A stretch of DNA of 64,000 nucleotides, from NCBI GenBank assembly GCA_031268335.1, contig JAIRXG010000031.1, forward strand, positions 29,328 through 93,327, written 5' to 3'. The position numbers and the translations under genes are program-made. Below are positions 24,519 to 34,644 of the stretch, one piece after another. Below the pieces are notes generated by a model. That model was not told the DNA's origin and did not search any database. It saw only the letters and a program-made list of their open reading frames with translations. Each line of letters starts with the position of its first letter. The first letter of the stretch is position 1. The DNA is from Campylobacteraceae bacterium. GTDB taxonomy: Bacteria > Campylobacterota > Campylobacteria > Campylobacterales > Campylobacteraceae.

Positions 24519-24709
24519 ATTTACACCTTTTTAAGATTTAACAAAATTATACCAAAATTTATCCTCTCCCAACCATTTTTAACCGTGCTTTCCGATTATG
24601 AAATCTCATTTTATTGATTGCAACAACAACCGAAACTTCTAAATCGTTTATTTCGTCATCAAATCTATTTTTCGTTCTTGCTCGCTAACATTTTTCAAAA
24701 TCTATCTGC

Positions 24710-26248
24710 CTATTCCCACTCAATAGTTGCGGGCGGCTTGTTAGAGATATCGTACACCACGCGATTTATTCCGCTTACTTCATTTATAATTCTCGTACTC
24801 ATTCTTTCCAAAACTTCATGCGGCAAATGGGCAAAAGTAGCAGTCATTCCATCTGTGCTTTCCACTATTCTAATGCAAACCGTGTTATCATAAGTTCTAT
24901 TGTCACCCATAACTCCTACGCTATTTACATTTAAAAGCACTGTAAAACTTTGCCAAGTTTTGTCGTAATATCCGCTCGCTTTAAGCTCTTCTTGCATTAT
25001 CACATCAGCAGCTCTTAAAAGTTTCAAATCATCTTTTGTAACCTCTCCCATTATTCTTATAGCAAGTCCGGGACCGGGAAACGGATGACGCATAATCATA
25101 TCTCTTGTTATGCCAAGCTCAAGTCCTAAAGCGCGCACCTCATCTTTAAAAAGTTCTCTTAACGGTTCAATGAGGGTAAATTTCATCCAATCCGGAAGTC
25201 CTCCGACGTTATGGTGAGACTTTATAGTTTTAGAAGGTCCTTTTACCGATACGGACTCAATGACGTCCGGATAAAGCGTACCTTGCGCTAAAAACGCTAT
25301 ACCTTCATATTTTTTTGCCTCTTTTTCAAAAACTTCTATAAAAGTGTGTCCTATAATTTTTCTTTTTTGTTCCGGGTCTGTAATTCCTTGTAGGCGCGAC
25401 AAATAAATCTCACTCGCATCAACCGTAATAAGCGGGATTTTGAGATTTACTCTAAATATATTTTCTACCTGTTCTCTCTCGTTTGCTCTTAAAAGTCCCG
25501 TATCTACGAAGATAGGCACAAGCCGCTCGCCTATAGCCTCATACAAAAGTGTCGCTACAACGGAGCTATCCACTCCGCCGCTTACGGCGCAAAGAACTTT
25601 TTTATTTTCGGTAATGCTTTGAATCTTTGATATTTGTTCTTTTGCAAACGACCCCATATTCCATGTAGTTTCACACTCGCAAATCTCTTTTGCAAAATTC
25701 TTTAAAATTTTTGCTCCATAGGTAGAGTGCGTAACCTCGGGATGAAACTGCAAAGCGTATATCTTTTTCTCTATATTGGCTATCGCGGCATGCGTAGCGT
25801 TGTCGCTTGAAGCGATACTGACAAAACCTTCGGGCAATTTTTCAACCCTATCGGCGTGACTCATCCAATAAACGCTGTTATTTTCCGTATTTTTAAATAT
25901 AGCGCAGCCTTCCGTATGTTTGACATTTGCCTTACCGTACTCGTGATGATTAGCCGCAGCAACCTCTCCGCCGAAATGGTGCGCAATAAGCTGCATACCG
26001 TAACAGATGCCAAGTATCGGAAGTCCTAATTCATAAATACTATCGCTGACTTTATAAGCGTCTTTTGCGTAAACCGAAGCCGGACCGCCTGAAAATATAA
26101 GTCCTTTTGGATTTTTTGCTTTGATATTTTCCGCGCTCTCATTATAAGGAACTATTTCGCAATAAACTTTCTCTTCTCTCATACGCCTTGCAATTAATTG
26201 CGTATATTGTGAACCGAAATCCAAAATGACAATAGGGACATTTTTCAT
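24710..26248 (-). CDS. guaA: GMP synthase (glutamine-hydrolysing)
   Basis: 512 aa, full length. The N-terminal class I glutamine amidotransferase has [17 protein letters not shown] and the catalytic Cys in [16 protein letters not shown], with FHPEVTHS for the His/Glu. The ATP-pyrophosphatase domain has the P loop [11 protein letters not shown], and the dimerisation domain ends with [18 protein letters not shown]. It converts XMP to GMP. The upstream lipoprotein gene's stop overlaps its start (ATGA). Confidence 0.97.
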   Translation of the reverse strand: MKNVPIVILDFGSQYTQLIARRMREEKVYCEIVPYNESAENIKAKNPKGLIFSGGPASVYAKDAYKVSDSIYELGLPILGICYGMQLIAHHFGGEVAAANHHEYGKANVKHTEGCAIFKNTENNSVYWMSHADRVEKLPEGFVSIASSDNATHAAIANIEKKIYALQFHPEVTHSTYGAKILKNFAKEICECETTWNMGSFAKEQISKIQSITENKKVLCAVSGGVDSSVVATLLYEAIGERLVPIFVDTGLLRANEREQVENIFRVNLKIPLITVDASEIYLSRLQGITDPEQKRKIIGHTFIEVFEKEAKKYEGIAFLAQGTLYPDVIESVSVKGPSKTIKSHHNVGGLPDWMKFTLIEPLRELFKDEVRALGLELGITRDMIMRHPFPGPGLAIRIMGEVTKDDLKLLRAADVIMQEELKASGYYDKTWQSFTVLLNVNSVGVMGDNRTYDNTVCIRIVESTDGMTATFAHLPHEVLERMSTRIINEVSGINRVVYDISNKPPATIEWE

Positions 26249-26424
26249 GAAATCTCTCTTTTTATTAATTTTTTCAACGTTAAATTACTTGACAAACCTT
26301 GTTTTGATTCTGTTTTTTGAGGAAAATCAATCAAATCGGATGACAAATGAACATATTTTGGGTCGTCTTTGTATCCGCAACCGGAAAGTAAAAATATAAA
26401 TGTTATAATTAACAAATGAAACAT
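26245..26424 (-). CDS. small lipoprotein
   Basis: 59 aa from the ATG at 26424 ([20 protein letters not shown]). The hydrophobic stretch ends in the lipobox LSGC, so the mature protein would be a short outer- or inner-membrane lipoprotein with [10 protein letters not shown] frame to 26445 is open but would overlap the divergent gene more. Its stop overlaps the guaA start. Small lipoproteins of this kind are common in Campylobacterota; its function is not known. Confidence 0.6.
   Translation of the reverse strand: MFHLLIITFIFLLSGCGYKDDPKYVHLSSDLIDFPQKTESKQGLSSNLTLKKLIKREIS
26404..26409 (+). promoter_or_regulatory. -10 box of the DciA-like gene, possibly leaderless
   Basis: TATAAT ends seven bases before the ATG at 26416, so the mRNA would start at or near the start codon. 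It lies inside the divergent lipoprotein gene. Confidence 0.45.
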
Positions 26425-26865
26425 ATAAGCTTTATTATCTCTCATATAAGGCAGCGTCCTTCGTTTGAAAAATTAGAACAAATAGCCTCTTACAAAAAGC
26501 TTTTGTCTCTTTTACCTGTCAGTTATCAAAACGCGGTAAAGTTTATGTACAATAAAAATAACACGCTTTTTTTCGTACTTAAACATCCGGCTTTTAAAAT
26601 GGAGTTTAATTATAAAACTACATTGATAAAAGGTCTATTAAAAGAGCTTGTAAAGCGAGACGAAAGCTGCAAATGTATAGATGCGGACGATATTAAAGTA
26701 TTTCTCACAAATAAAATGTCTTCACATGTAGAAGAGCAAAGAACCGATACGGTGCCGTTTTATCGTGAAAAATCAAAAGGCGGCTTTAAAAATCTCGCAA
26801 AAGATGCAAAATTAAATAACTTATTTGAATCCATAAGAGATGTGATTTGCAAAAAAACAGATTGA
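26416..26865 (+). CDS. DUF721/DciA-like protein
   Basis: 149 aa. The first 80 residues (EKLEQIASYKKLLSLLPVSY, then NAVKFMYNKNNTLFFVLKHP, then ETTLIKGLLKEL-type helix) have the DUF721 layout: helix, beta pair ending in a basic KHP turn, helix. DciA loads the replicative helicase in most bacteria that lack DnaC. The second half is a Lys-rich unstructured tail. The ATG has no ribosome site and sits seven bases after a perfect -10, suggesting a leaderless message. Assignment is moderate because DUF721 is weakly conserved. Confidence 0.6.
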   Translation: MKHISFIISHIRQRPSFEKLEQIASYKKLLSLLPVSYQNAVKFMYNKNNTLFFVLKHPAFKMEFNYKTTLIKGLLKELVKRDESCKCIDADDIKVFLTNKMSSHVEEQRTDTVPFYREKSKGGFKNLAKDAKLNNLFESIRDVICKKTD

Positions 26866-26933
26866 CTGTTCGCCGATAATCAAATTATGCAAAAGCTTCG
26901 GTCTTTGGCTATATCCGTTTGAGTGTTTTTTGC

Positions 26934-26939
26934 TATAAT
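26934..26939 (+). promoter_or_regulatory. -10 box of uvrC
   Basis: TATAAT, with the start point expected near 26946. This rules out the ATG at 26923 as the uvrC start and supports the TTG at 26968. Confidence 0.6.
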
Positions 26940-26967
26940 CTTAAAAGCTAATTTTTTAGGAATTTTT

Positions 26968-28773
26968 TTGTTAAACGCGATAAAAAATCTGCCCGACAGC
27001 GCGGGAATTTACCAATATTTTGACATAAATAACAAACTCTTGTACATAGGAAAAGCAAAATCTTTAAAAAAACGCGTAAAAAGTTATTTTCGTTTTGAGG
27101 ACGGTTTATCGCCTGCGCCGAATTTAAGTCTTAGAATACACAAAATGATAAGCGAAACAAACAAACTTGAATATCTTTTAGTGGAGAACGAGCACGACGC
27201 ACTTATTTTGGAAAACTCTCTTATAAAACAGTTGAAGCCAAAATACAATATTTTGCTAAGAGACGACAAGACATATCCTTACATATATATAAATTTGGCG
27301 CAGGAATATCCGCGTTTTGAGACGACAAGAAAACTCGTAAAAGGTTCGCATATAAAGTATTTCGGACCATTCAGTTCATCTCATAAAGCTATTTTGGAAG
27401 CGTTGTATCTGCTTTTACCGCTTGTACAAAAAAAAAGTTGCTTAAAAGATAAAAAATCTTGTCTGTTTTATCAAATCAACAAATGTTTAGCCCCGTGCGA
27501 AGCAAAAGTCTCAAAAGAAGAGTATGGACGAATAGTACAAAACGCGATGGAACTTATAAACGACAAAAAACGGATGGTAAAACAGCTTAATGCAAAAATG
27601 CTGCAAGCCTCAAAAGCATTGAATTACGAAGAAGCTTCAAGACTTCGCGATATGCAAATCGCCATAAAAAACAGCATACATGTAAGCCGTATTGACTTAG
27701 CGAAATTGGAAGATTTTGATATTTTTGCCGTATATATTGAAAATAAAAACGCCTGCGCTTTGAGGCTTTTTATAAGAGATGGTAAAGTTACTTCATCAAC
27801 GCATACGATTTTAAATTCTACAAACGGATTTGATAAAGAAGAGCTTTACGAAAGACTTTTGTTTGAGTATTATACTCCCGATATTCCATACCTTGCAAAA
27901 AATATTTTAGTCGCGGACGAACTTGAAAACAAAGACGTTATCACTCAAGCCTTAAAAGAGCGATGCGGACATAACTTCAATATACAAAATCCGAAAATAG
28001 GCGATAAAAAAGCGCTTTGCGATTTAGCTGTAAGAAATGCCAAAGAGCTGCTTTTGCTTAGCAAAAACGAGATAAAAATTACGCTTTTTGAATCTTTGCA
28101 AGATTTGCTTGAGCTTAGCAATACGCCGTTTACAGTTGAGGTTTTTGATAACTCTCATTTGATGGGCGAAGCAAGCGTTGGGGCTATGATAACATGCAAA
28201 AACGGCAAGTTCGCAAAGCAAAATTACCGCCACTATCATTTACACGCCAAAGATGAATATTCGCAAATGAGAGAACTTTTAAGCGAACGCGCCAAAAGAT
28301 TTGATAAATCTCCAGCGCCGGATTTGTGGCTTATTGACGGCGGCGAAACTCTAAGAAGTTTAGCCGAAGATATCTTGCAAAGTGTGGGCGCAAACGTGGA
28401 CGTCGCGGCGATAGCTAAAGAAAAAATTGACGCCAAAGCTCATAGAGCAAAGGGGAGCGCGAATGACGCCGTATACACAAAAAAAGGAAGGTTAAATTTA
28501 AGTCCAAACGACGAAAGATTGCAATTTTTGCAAAGACTTCGCGATGAAGCGCACCGTTTTGCTATCTCGTTTCATAGAAAAACGAGACAAAAAAGAGCAA
28601 GTGAAAATTCGGCTTTAAAAATGGCTGGTTTAAACGATGCCGTTATCAAAAAATTGATTGATTATTTCGGCTCATTTGAGGCTATAAAAAAGGCGGATAA
28701 GCAAACATTGGACGAACTTTTTTCCAAACATACCGCCCGAAAAATATTTGAAGCGATACAAGAGAAGGCTTAA
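26968..28773 (+). CDS. uvrC: excinuclease ABC subunit C
   Basis: 601 aa from a TTG at 26968, chosen because AGGA lies upstream and the promoter's -10 box lies after the ATG of the longer frame. Domains: GIY-YIG nuclease (about 10-90: SAGIYQYF, LLYIGKAKSLKKRVKSYF), a UVR motif (about 190-225: NAKMLQASKALNYEEASRLRD), the RNase H-like endonuclease (FDNSHLMGEASVGAM; DLWLIDGG) and the C-terminal helix-hairpin-helix. It makes both incisions in nucleotide excision repair with UvrAB. The gene is alone with its own promoter. Confidence 0.95.
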   Translation: MLNAIKNLPDSAGIYQYFDINNKLLYIGKAKSLKKRVKSYFRFEDGLSPAPNLSLRIHKMISETNKLEYLLVENEHDALILENSLIKQLKPKYNILLRDDKTYPYIYINLAQEYPRFETTRKLVKGSHIKYFGPFSSSHKAILEALYLLLPLVQKKSCLKDKKSCLFYQINKCLAPCEAKVSKEEYGRIVQNAMELINDKKRMVKQLNAKMLQASKALNYEEASRLRDMQIAIKNSIHVSRIDLAKLEDFDIFAVYIENKNACALRLFIRDGKVTSSTHTILNSTNGFDKEELYERLLFEYYTPDIPYLAKNILVADELENKDVITQALKERCGHNFNIQNPKIGDKKALCDLAVRNAKELLLLSKNEIKITLFESLQDLLELSNTPFTVEVFDNSHLMGEASVGAMITCKNGKFAKQNYRHYHLHAKDEYSQMRELLSERAKRFDKSPAPDLWLIDGGETLRSLAEDILQSVGANVDVAAIAKEKIDAKAHRAKGSANDAVYTKKGRLNLSPNDERLQFLQRLRDEAHRFAISFHRKTRQKRASENSALKMAGLNDAVIKKLIDYFGSFEAIKKADKQTLDELFSKHTARKIFEAIQEKA

Positions 28774-28875
28774 ATTCTACAGTTAAAACGCTCTAAAGAA
28801 GATATTTTTATTATAAGACGTTTTGATGTTTTTTAAAAATTTAATATTTTTAGGTAGAATTACGTTTTTATTTTT

Positions 28876-30087
28876 ATGTTCTTCATCCCCGCATCATTAC
28901 GGCACATTTACAAGAACCAACTGGATAAATTTATGATATTTACAAAAAATTTTATATATATAGCGCTAATAAATTTCTTTGTCTCCATGGCATACTATAT
29001 GCTTTTCGTTATCAGCACCCCTTATGCTATTAATCATTTTTACGTGAGCATAAGTCTTGGCGGATTTGTGGCGGGATTGATACTGATAGGCTGTCTTTGC
29101 GGACGTTTTATCGCAGGTAAAATAGTCCTTTTGATAGGATTTAAAAAATTGCTTTTTACAGGACTTATTGTCTATATTTTAAGTCTTGTTTTATATCTTG
29201 TTGTGGACAATCTCTATCTTTTTATGATCGTGCGTTTCATAAGCGGTATCGGCATCGGTTGTATAGGAACGGTCGCGAGCGTGCTTGTCGTACACATCAT
29301 ACCAAAAGAGCTTCACGGTCAAGGTATAAACTACTTTAGCTTAAGCGCTGTTATGGCTATGGCAATAGGTCCGTTCGCAGGCATATATATGATGGAACAT
29401 GTGAGTTTTCACACGATATTCGGCTTTTGTCTTGCCGTTGGAATAATGAGTTTTATATTCGCGCTTTTTATCTTATATCCGTCTATAGAGAAACGACCCG
29501 AAAAAAGCAGCGGCTTTCATTTAAGCGAATATATATCTTACGCCGTTATCCCGATAGCTATCGTAACTATGCTCGTTACAGCCGGCTACGGAAGTTTGCA
29601 AGCTCTTTTACCGGTACACGCCGCCAATATAGATATGAGCAAAACCGCAAGTATATTTTTCTTGGTATACGCGATAGCTGCTTTTGCATCTCGTCCGTTC
29701 ACAGGCAAAACTTTTGACAAAAGAGGGGCAAATATAATCATATATCCTGCCTTAGTTTTAACAACAATAGGATTTGTGCTTTTAAGTTTGGCTACAACTT
29801 CATTTTTGATGCTGTTATCGGCGGTATTTTTAGGACTTGGTATAGCCAATTTTCAAACTACCATACAAGCTATATGCGTAAGACTATCTCATGGTAAAGG
29901 CATATCGCAGGCTATCTCAACATATTTTATCTTTATGGATTTAGGTATCGGTATGGGACCTTATTTATATGGATTTTTAGCGCACTATATAGGTTTTAAC
30001 GGACTTTTTGCAAGCGCGGCAGCAGTAACTTTTATGTGCATCTTTTTGTATTATTTGGTTTACGGTAAGAGAGCGTATGCTATGTAA
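28876..30087 (+). CDS. MFS transporter
   Basis: 403 aa, about 12 hydrophobic segments. The loop after helix 2 has GRFIAGKIVLLIGFKKLL, a form of MFS motif A (Gx(L)aDrxGrr-like, here GRFIAGK), and helix 4 has RFISGIGIGCIGTVAS. The second half repeats the pattern with SRPFTGKTFDKRGANI. This is a proton-coupled efflux-type pattern, but the substrate cannot be read. The start is uncertain: ATG 28876 or the ATG at 28933 (MIFTKNFIYIALINFF). Confidence 0.8.
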   Translation: MFFIPASLRHIYKNQLDKFMIFTKNFIYIALINFFVSMAYYMLFVISTPYAINHFYVSISLGGFVAGLILIGCLCGRFIAGKIVLLIGFKKLLFTGLIVYILSLVLYLVVDNLYLFMIVRFISGIGIGCIGTVASVLVVHIIPKELHGQGINYFSLSAVMAMAIGPFAGIYMMEHVSFHTIFGFCLAVGIMSFIFALFILYPSIEKRPEKSSGFHLSEYISYAVIPIAIVTMLVTAGYGSLQALLPVHAANIDMSKTASIFFLVYAIAAFASRPFTGKTFDKRGANIIIYPALVLTTIGFVLLSLATTSFLMLLSAVFLGLGIANFQTTIQAICVRLSHGKGISQAISTYFIFMDLGIGMGPYLYGFLAHYIGFNGLFASAAAVTFMCIFLYYLVYGKRAYAM

Positions 30088-30462
30088 AGTTTAGCTTTGT
30101 TGGAGTTATTGCAATTTTGATATTGCAAACTCCGCATTGAGATTTATGATTTATGACAAAATGATTTTTAAAATATCAAGAAACAAAAAAGATCATAGCT
30201 ATATAAAAATAACTTACATGTAAGTTAGGCAATAGTCGGAAAAACTACCGTTTTTTACATCGTTTGCCAATCTTTCGCTTCTCTCTTTAGCGCCGTCGGA
30301 AATAAAAAAATATCGAACAATATTTATAAAAGCGTCTATATGTCATATTTGATATACCACATGTACAATATGAGTCGTTTTTTATCATTTTATTACTCTT
30401 TTGCTCTATCTTAGCTACTCTTTGCTATAATTAATCTTTAATTCATATAAAAAAGGCAGCGT
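30088..30462. other. intergenic region with a TACATGTA palindrome and a LapB promoter
   Basis: No gene seen. CTTACATGTAAG at 30213-30224 is a 12-base palindrome. TATAAT at 30426-30431 is the probable -10 box of the gene starting at 30463. Confidence 0.5.
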
Positions 30463-31482
30463 TTGGATACTCTTTTTTTAGAATATAGAGACCCGATTTT
30501 TGGCGTCATCATATTCTTTGCAATTGTATTTATCATAGCGTTTTTAAATTATTGGTGGGGCGTTTTTAAGAGCAAAGAGGAACGCTACAATATAGAACAA
30601 TTTATAAAACGTTTTGAAGTTATGGCGGACGCGAACGAATATAAAAAATTGCTTGATGAGTTTAGTATATCGAGCGAATCTTTAGGGCTTTTGGCACACT
30701 CTTATTCAAAAAGCGGCGAATACGAAAAAACTATCGGCATCTACTTAATCGCATTAAAGCGCGTGAAAAACAAGGAAGAGAAACAATATTTTTTATTTGA
30801 ACTTGGCAAAACGTATTTTAAAGCTGGATTTTTAAGACGCAGCGCCGATATATTTATGGAGCTTTTGAGACTCTATCCGCGACATAAAGAGGCTCTTAAG
30901 CTTTTGACGGTGATTTACGAACAACTTAAAGAGTATCAAAAAACACTTGAAGTTTTGGACTCTTTGGAAGAACTTGAGGTTGAAGTAGAAAGCGAAAAAA
31001 ACTTTGTCAAAGCTTTGCAAATTCTAAATGACAACCTAAAAACAAATCAGAAAAAATATGAGATATTGCTGGAGCTTGCAAAAAAAGAGCCGCTTGTCGG
31101 ACGAATTTTATTTGAGTTTGCCAGAAAAGAAATCTTGGATTTTGACGTAGATTTGGTGGATGCAAACAGCGTGTTGGATTTATTGTGGGAAAGCGACGTT
31201 AGACTCATCAAAAACTCTTCACAATTGTTGGTAAAAGCGATATTGGCGGCAAAAAAAGGCGGCGAAGCACCGCAAAACATACCGTTTGAACTTGAAGTAT
31301 TAACGATGCTCAAAAAACAAAATTACACAAAAGCAACTATTGGTTTTGAGTATACATGTACGTGCTGCAAAGGAACGTTTCCTGTGCATTTTTACAGATG
31401 CCCTTCGTGTTATACTTTAAAGAATCCGTACATTTCTATCTTGCTTATCAAAAACGAACATGAAAAATATTACGCTTTTTAG
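30463..31482 (+). CDS. LapB-like TPR membrane protein
   Basis: 339 aa from a TTG with AAGG upstream. One N-terminal membrane helix (FGVIIFFAIVFIIAFLNYWW), then helical repeats with TPR spacing (SLGLLAHSYSKSGEYEKTIG; LFELGKTYFKAGFLRRSADI; ALKLLTVIYEQLKEYQKTLE) and a C-terminal rubredoxin-like zinc ribbon (CTCCKGTF...YRCPSCYTL). This order matches LapB (YciM), which in E. coli controls LpxC turnover and LPS balance. The rest of the region contains lptD but no lpx gene. Its end overlaps rnhA by 23 bases. The functional link is inferred from architecture. Confidence 0.75.
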   Translation: MDTLFLEYRDPIFGVIIFFAIVFIIAFLNYWWGVFKSKEERYNIEQFIKRFEVMADANEYKKLLDEFSISSESLGLLAHSYSKSGEYEKTIGIYLIALKRVKNKEEKQYFLFELGKTYFKAGFLRRSADIFMELLRLYPRHKEALKLLTVIYEQLKEYQKTLEVLDSLEELEVEVESEKNFVKALQILNDNLKTNQKKYEILLELAKKEPLVGRILFEFARKEILDFDVDLVDANSVLDLLWESDVRLIKNSSQLLVKAILAAKKGGEAPQNIPFELEVLTMLKKQNYTKATIGFEYTCTCCKGTFPVHFYRCPSCYTLKNPYISILLIKNEHEKYYAF

Positions 31483-31897
31483 CGATGGTTCGAGCTTGGG
31501 AAATCCGGGCTTTGGCGGATATTGCGCAATTTTACGTTATAAAGACAGTGAAAAAATCATAAGCGGCAACGAAGCGGACACAACAAATAACCGTATGGAA
31601 TTAAAAGCGGTAATCGAGGGCATGAAAGCCTTGAAAGAACCTTGCGAAATAGAAATAATAAGCGATTCAAGTTATGTTACGAAAGGTATATCGCAATGGC
31701 TTGAAGGGTGGGTGCTTAAAGATTTTAACAAGATAAAAAATCCTGACTTGTGGAAAGAGTATGTAAAAGTTGCAAAAAAACATAAAGTAAAAACCACATG
31801 GGTCAAAGGACACAATGGCCACGCAGAAAATGAAAAATGCGACAAAATAGCCAAAGAAGAGGCTGAAAAGATACGTGAAAGAAAAGGAATCGCATGA
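31460..31897 (+). CDS. rnhA: ribonuclease HI
   Basis: 145 aa. The catalytic set is present: FSDGSSLGNPG (Asp9), NNRMELKAVI (Glu47 region), ISDSSYV (Asp69 region) and the C-terminal GHNGHAENEKCDKIAKEEA with its Asp. It removes RNA from RNA-DNA hybrids. It overlaps the LapB-like gene and is followed with an ATGA overlap by rnc, giving an RNA-processing gene pair. Confidence 0.95.
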   Translation: MKNITLFSDGSSLGNPGFGGYCAILRYKDSEKIISGNEADTTNNRMELKAVIEGMKALKEPCEIEIISDSSYVTKGISQWLEGWVLKDFNKIKNPDLWKEYVKVAKKHKVKTTWVKGHNGHAENEKCDKIAKEEAEKIRERKGIA

Positions 31898-32577
31898 AAA
31901 AATCTTTTGAAAAACTTGAGCAGTGTTTGGGTTATAAGTTTAAAAGTGCACAACTTATAACTCAAGCTCTTACACATAAAGGCTACGCGAAAGTTAAAAA
32001 TAACGAGAGATTAGAGTTTTTAGGAGACGCTGTGCTTGATTTGATAGTGGGCGAATATCTTTATATGAAATTTCCCACAAAACCTGAGGGCGAACTTTCA
32101 AAATTGCGCGCATCGCTTGTAAATGATAAAAGCTTCAAAAATATGGCGCTAAAGTTAAATCTTGGAAACTATATATTGTTATCCGCAGCCGAAGAAAATA
32201 ACAAAGGAAGACTCAAAGCTTCTTTATTGTCAAATGCGTTTGAAGCGCTTATAGGCGCGATTTACTTGGAAGGCGGCATAAAAAATGCAAAGAGAGTAAT
32301 AATAACTCTTTTGGAAAACACCTATCCGAAAATAGACATGCAAACGCTCTTCAAAGACTATAAAACACTCCTGCAAGAATTTACGCAAGCGCATTTTGGC
32401 GTAACGCCCATATATACTCTTTTGCATTCGTTCGGACCGGATCACGAAAAAGAGTTTGAAATGGCGGTATTATTAAAAAACAGAGAACTTGCAAAAGCGC
32501 GCGGAAACACGAAAAAAGAGGCCGAACAAAGCGCGGCTAAAAACGCGCTTGATATACTGGAAAAGGAAACTCATTGA
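31894..32577 (+). CDS. rnc: ribonuclease III
   Basis: 227 aa. The signature NERLEFLGDAVLDLIVGEYL (about 33-52) and the second acidic site NAFEALIGAIYLEGG (about 112-126) form the nuclease; the dsRNA-binding domain follows (DYKTLLQEFTQAHFGVTP, later NTKKEAEQSAAKNAL). It processes rRNA and other double-stranded RNA. The ATG overlaps the rnhA stop and its TGA overlaps the aroC start. Confidence 0.96.
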   Translation: MKKSFEKLEQCLGYKFKSAQLITQALTHKGYAKVKNNERLEFLGDAVLDLIVGEYLYMKFPTKPEGELSKLRASLVNDKSFKNMALKLNLGNYILLSAAEENNKGRLKASLLSNAFEALIGAIYLEGGIKNAKRVIITLLENTYPKIDMQTLFKDYKTLLQEFTQAHFGVTPIYTLLHSFGPDHEKEFEMAVLLKNRELAKARGNTKKEAEQSAAKNALDILEKETH

Positions 32578-33650
32578 ACTGCTTTGGCATAAAATTTCGT
32601 ATAACAACATTTGGCGAATCGCATGCAAATGCGATAGGTTGTATCATTGACGGCGTTCCTGCCGGACTTGAAATAGACGAAAACTATATTCAAAACGAAG
32701 TAGATAAAAGAAGACCCGGACTTACAAAATTTGCCACTCAAAGAAAAGAGAACGACAAAGTGCAAATTTTAAGCGGCGTCTTTAACAATCTTAGCACGGG
32801 TGCCCCTATAGCTTTGCTGATATTTAACGAGAACCAAAAATCAAGCGATTATGAAGATATAAAATCGCTTTTTCGCCCCTCACATGCAGACTTTACGTAT
32901 TTTAAAAAATATGCTATCAGAGATTATAGAGGCGGCGGCAGAAGCAGCGCTAGAGAAACGGCGGCAAGAGTTGCAGCAGGCGCAATAGCAAAAAAATTAC
33001 TTGAAAAATTTAACATACATGTTAAAAGCGGCATTTTTGCTATAGGAGGTATTGAGGCTGAGGATTTGGATTTTGAGTATGCAAATGGAAGCGAAATTTT
33101 TGTACTAGACAAACTACAAGAAGACGTGCAAAAAAAAGTCATTTTGGAAGCAAAAAAAGACGGGGATTCCGTAGGCGGTTGTGTTTTTGTAAAAGTTACG
33201 AATATCCCTATCGGTCTTGGAGAACCTTTGTACGAAAAACTTGATGCAATGTTAGCCGCGGCATTGATGGGAATAAATGGCGTAAAAGCAGTAGAAATAG
33301 GCGAAGGTGTAAACGCTTCAAAATTAAGAGGTTCACAAAATAACGACCAAATGAATAAAAACGGCTTCATGTCAAATCACGCAGGCGGTATTTTAGGCGG
33401 TATAAGTACAGGGATGGATATAGACTTGAAAGTTCATTTTAAACCTACTCCATCAATTTTTTCGGAACAACAGACGCAAAACGAGCAAAATGAAAGCGTA
33501 AAATTCAGCCTCAAAGGAAGACATGATCCTTGTATCGCAATACGCGGCAGCGTAGTCGCAAACGCTATGGTATCTTTGGTGATTGCAGATATGCTGCTCT
33601 TGAACGCTTCGAGTACATTGGAAAATCTAAAAAAGATTTACGACAAATAG
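32574..33650 (+). CDS. aroC: chorismate synthase
   Basis: 358 aa from a TTG that overlaps the rnc stop; the protein begins NCFGIKFRITTFGESHAN, where TFGESH is the family's first signature. Others: GGRSSARETAARVAAGAIA (about 122-140) and GRHDPCIAIRGSVVANAM (about 310). It makes chorismate from EPSP with reduced FMN. Its place after rnc is translationally coupled, an arrangement seen in other Campylobacterota. Confidence 0.96.
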   Translation: MNCFGIKFRITTFGESHANAIGCIIDGVPAGLEIDENYIQNEVDKRRPGLTKFATQRKENDKVQILSGVFNNLSTGAPIALLIFNENQKSSDYEDIKSLFRPSHADFTYFKKYAIRDYRGGGRSSARETAARVAAGAIAKKLLEKFNIHVKSGIFAIGGIEAEDLDFEYANGSEIFVLDKLQEDVQKKVILEAKKDGDSVGGCVFVKVTNIPIGLGEPLYEKLDAMLAAALMGINGVKAVEIGEGVNASKLRGSQNNDQMNKNGFMSNHAGGILGGISTGMDIDLKVHFKPTPSIFSEQQTQNEQNESVKFSLKGRHDPCIAIRGSVVANAMVSLVIADMLLLNASSTLENLKKIYDK

Positions 33651-33679
33651 TTACATGTAACCAAATGAGGTAAAAAGTC

Positions 33680-34273
33680 ATGAACGGTAAAATTTCGTCA
33701 AGCAAGCAAAAGGCAAAAATAGCCATATTGCTTATGTGGAGCCTGCTCTTTATATTTCCCGCATTGATTATTTCGGGTTATTATTTGGAAAACTTGCATG
33801 AAATTAACGCTAAAGCGTTGTTAGCATTATTGGTTACTTTGATAAGTTTTGTGATTGTCATCGCTTCGTTAGTAGTGTTCATAATATGGTTTTATAAAGC
33901 ATACTCAAATCTCTATCAAAAAACATCTAATTTAAAATATAAAAAATATTGGGCGATTTTGGGTTGGATAATCCCTATAATAAATCTCTATCTTCCCTAC
34001 TTTCTCATCAAAGATATGTACTCAAATATCGCTATTTTAACTAATGATTCTACTGCGGTAGAAAACTTCAAAAAACTAACTGCCATTAATATATGGTGGG
34101 CACTTTATATTTTAGGGTGGATTTTGGATATAGGATACTATATAGCGATATATCCCGATAAATCTATCGTTTTTGATATAACCACATATATTTTACTTAT
34201 TCCGTCCGTTTGGTTTACCGTTAAAATCATTCGAGATTATTGCGAATCGGAAGAGCGGCTTTTTTCGAATTAG
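33680..34273 (+). CDS. DUF4328 membrane protein
   Basis: 197 aa with four to five hydrophobic segments. The pattern VFIIWFYKAYSNLYQ, WAILGWIIPIINLYLPYFLIKDMY followed by NIWWALYILGWILD is that of DUF4328 proteins. AATGAGGTAA lies upstream of the ATG. It is last in the run from the LapB-like gene to aroC, 29 bases after aroC. Function unknown. Confidence 0.72.
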   Translation: MNGKISSSKQKAKIAILLMWSLLFIFPALIISGYYLENLHEINAKALLALLVTLISFVIVIASLVVFIIWFYKAYSNLYQKTSNLKYKKYWAILGWIIPIINLYLPYFLIKDMYSNIAILTNDSTAVENFKKLTAINIWWALYILGWILDIGYYIAIYPDKSIVFDITTYILLIPSVWFTVKIIRDYCESEERLFSN

Positions 34274-34595
<322 letters not shown>

Positions 34596-34644
34596 GCATT
34601 TTTAATTTTATTTTTAAAGTAAATATTCAGTTTAGCGAGAACTT

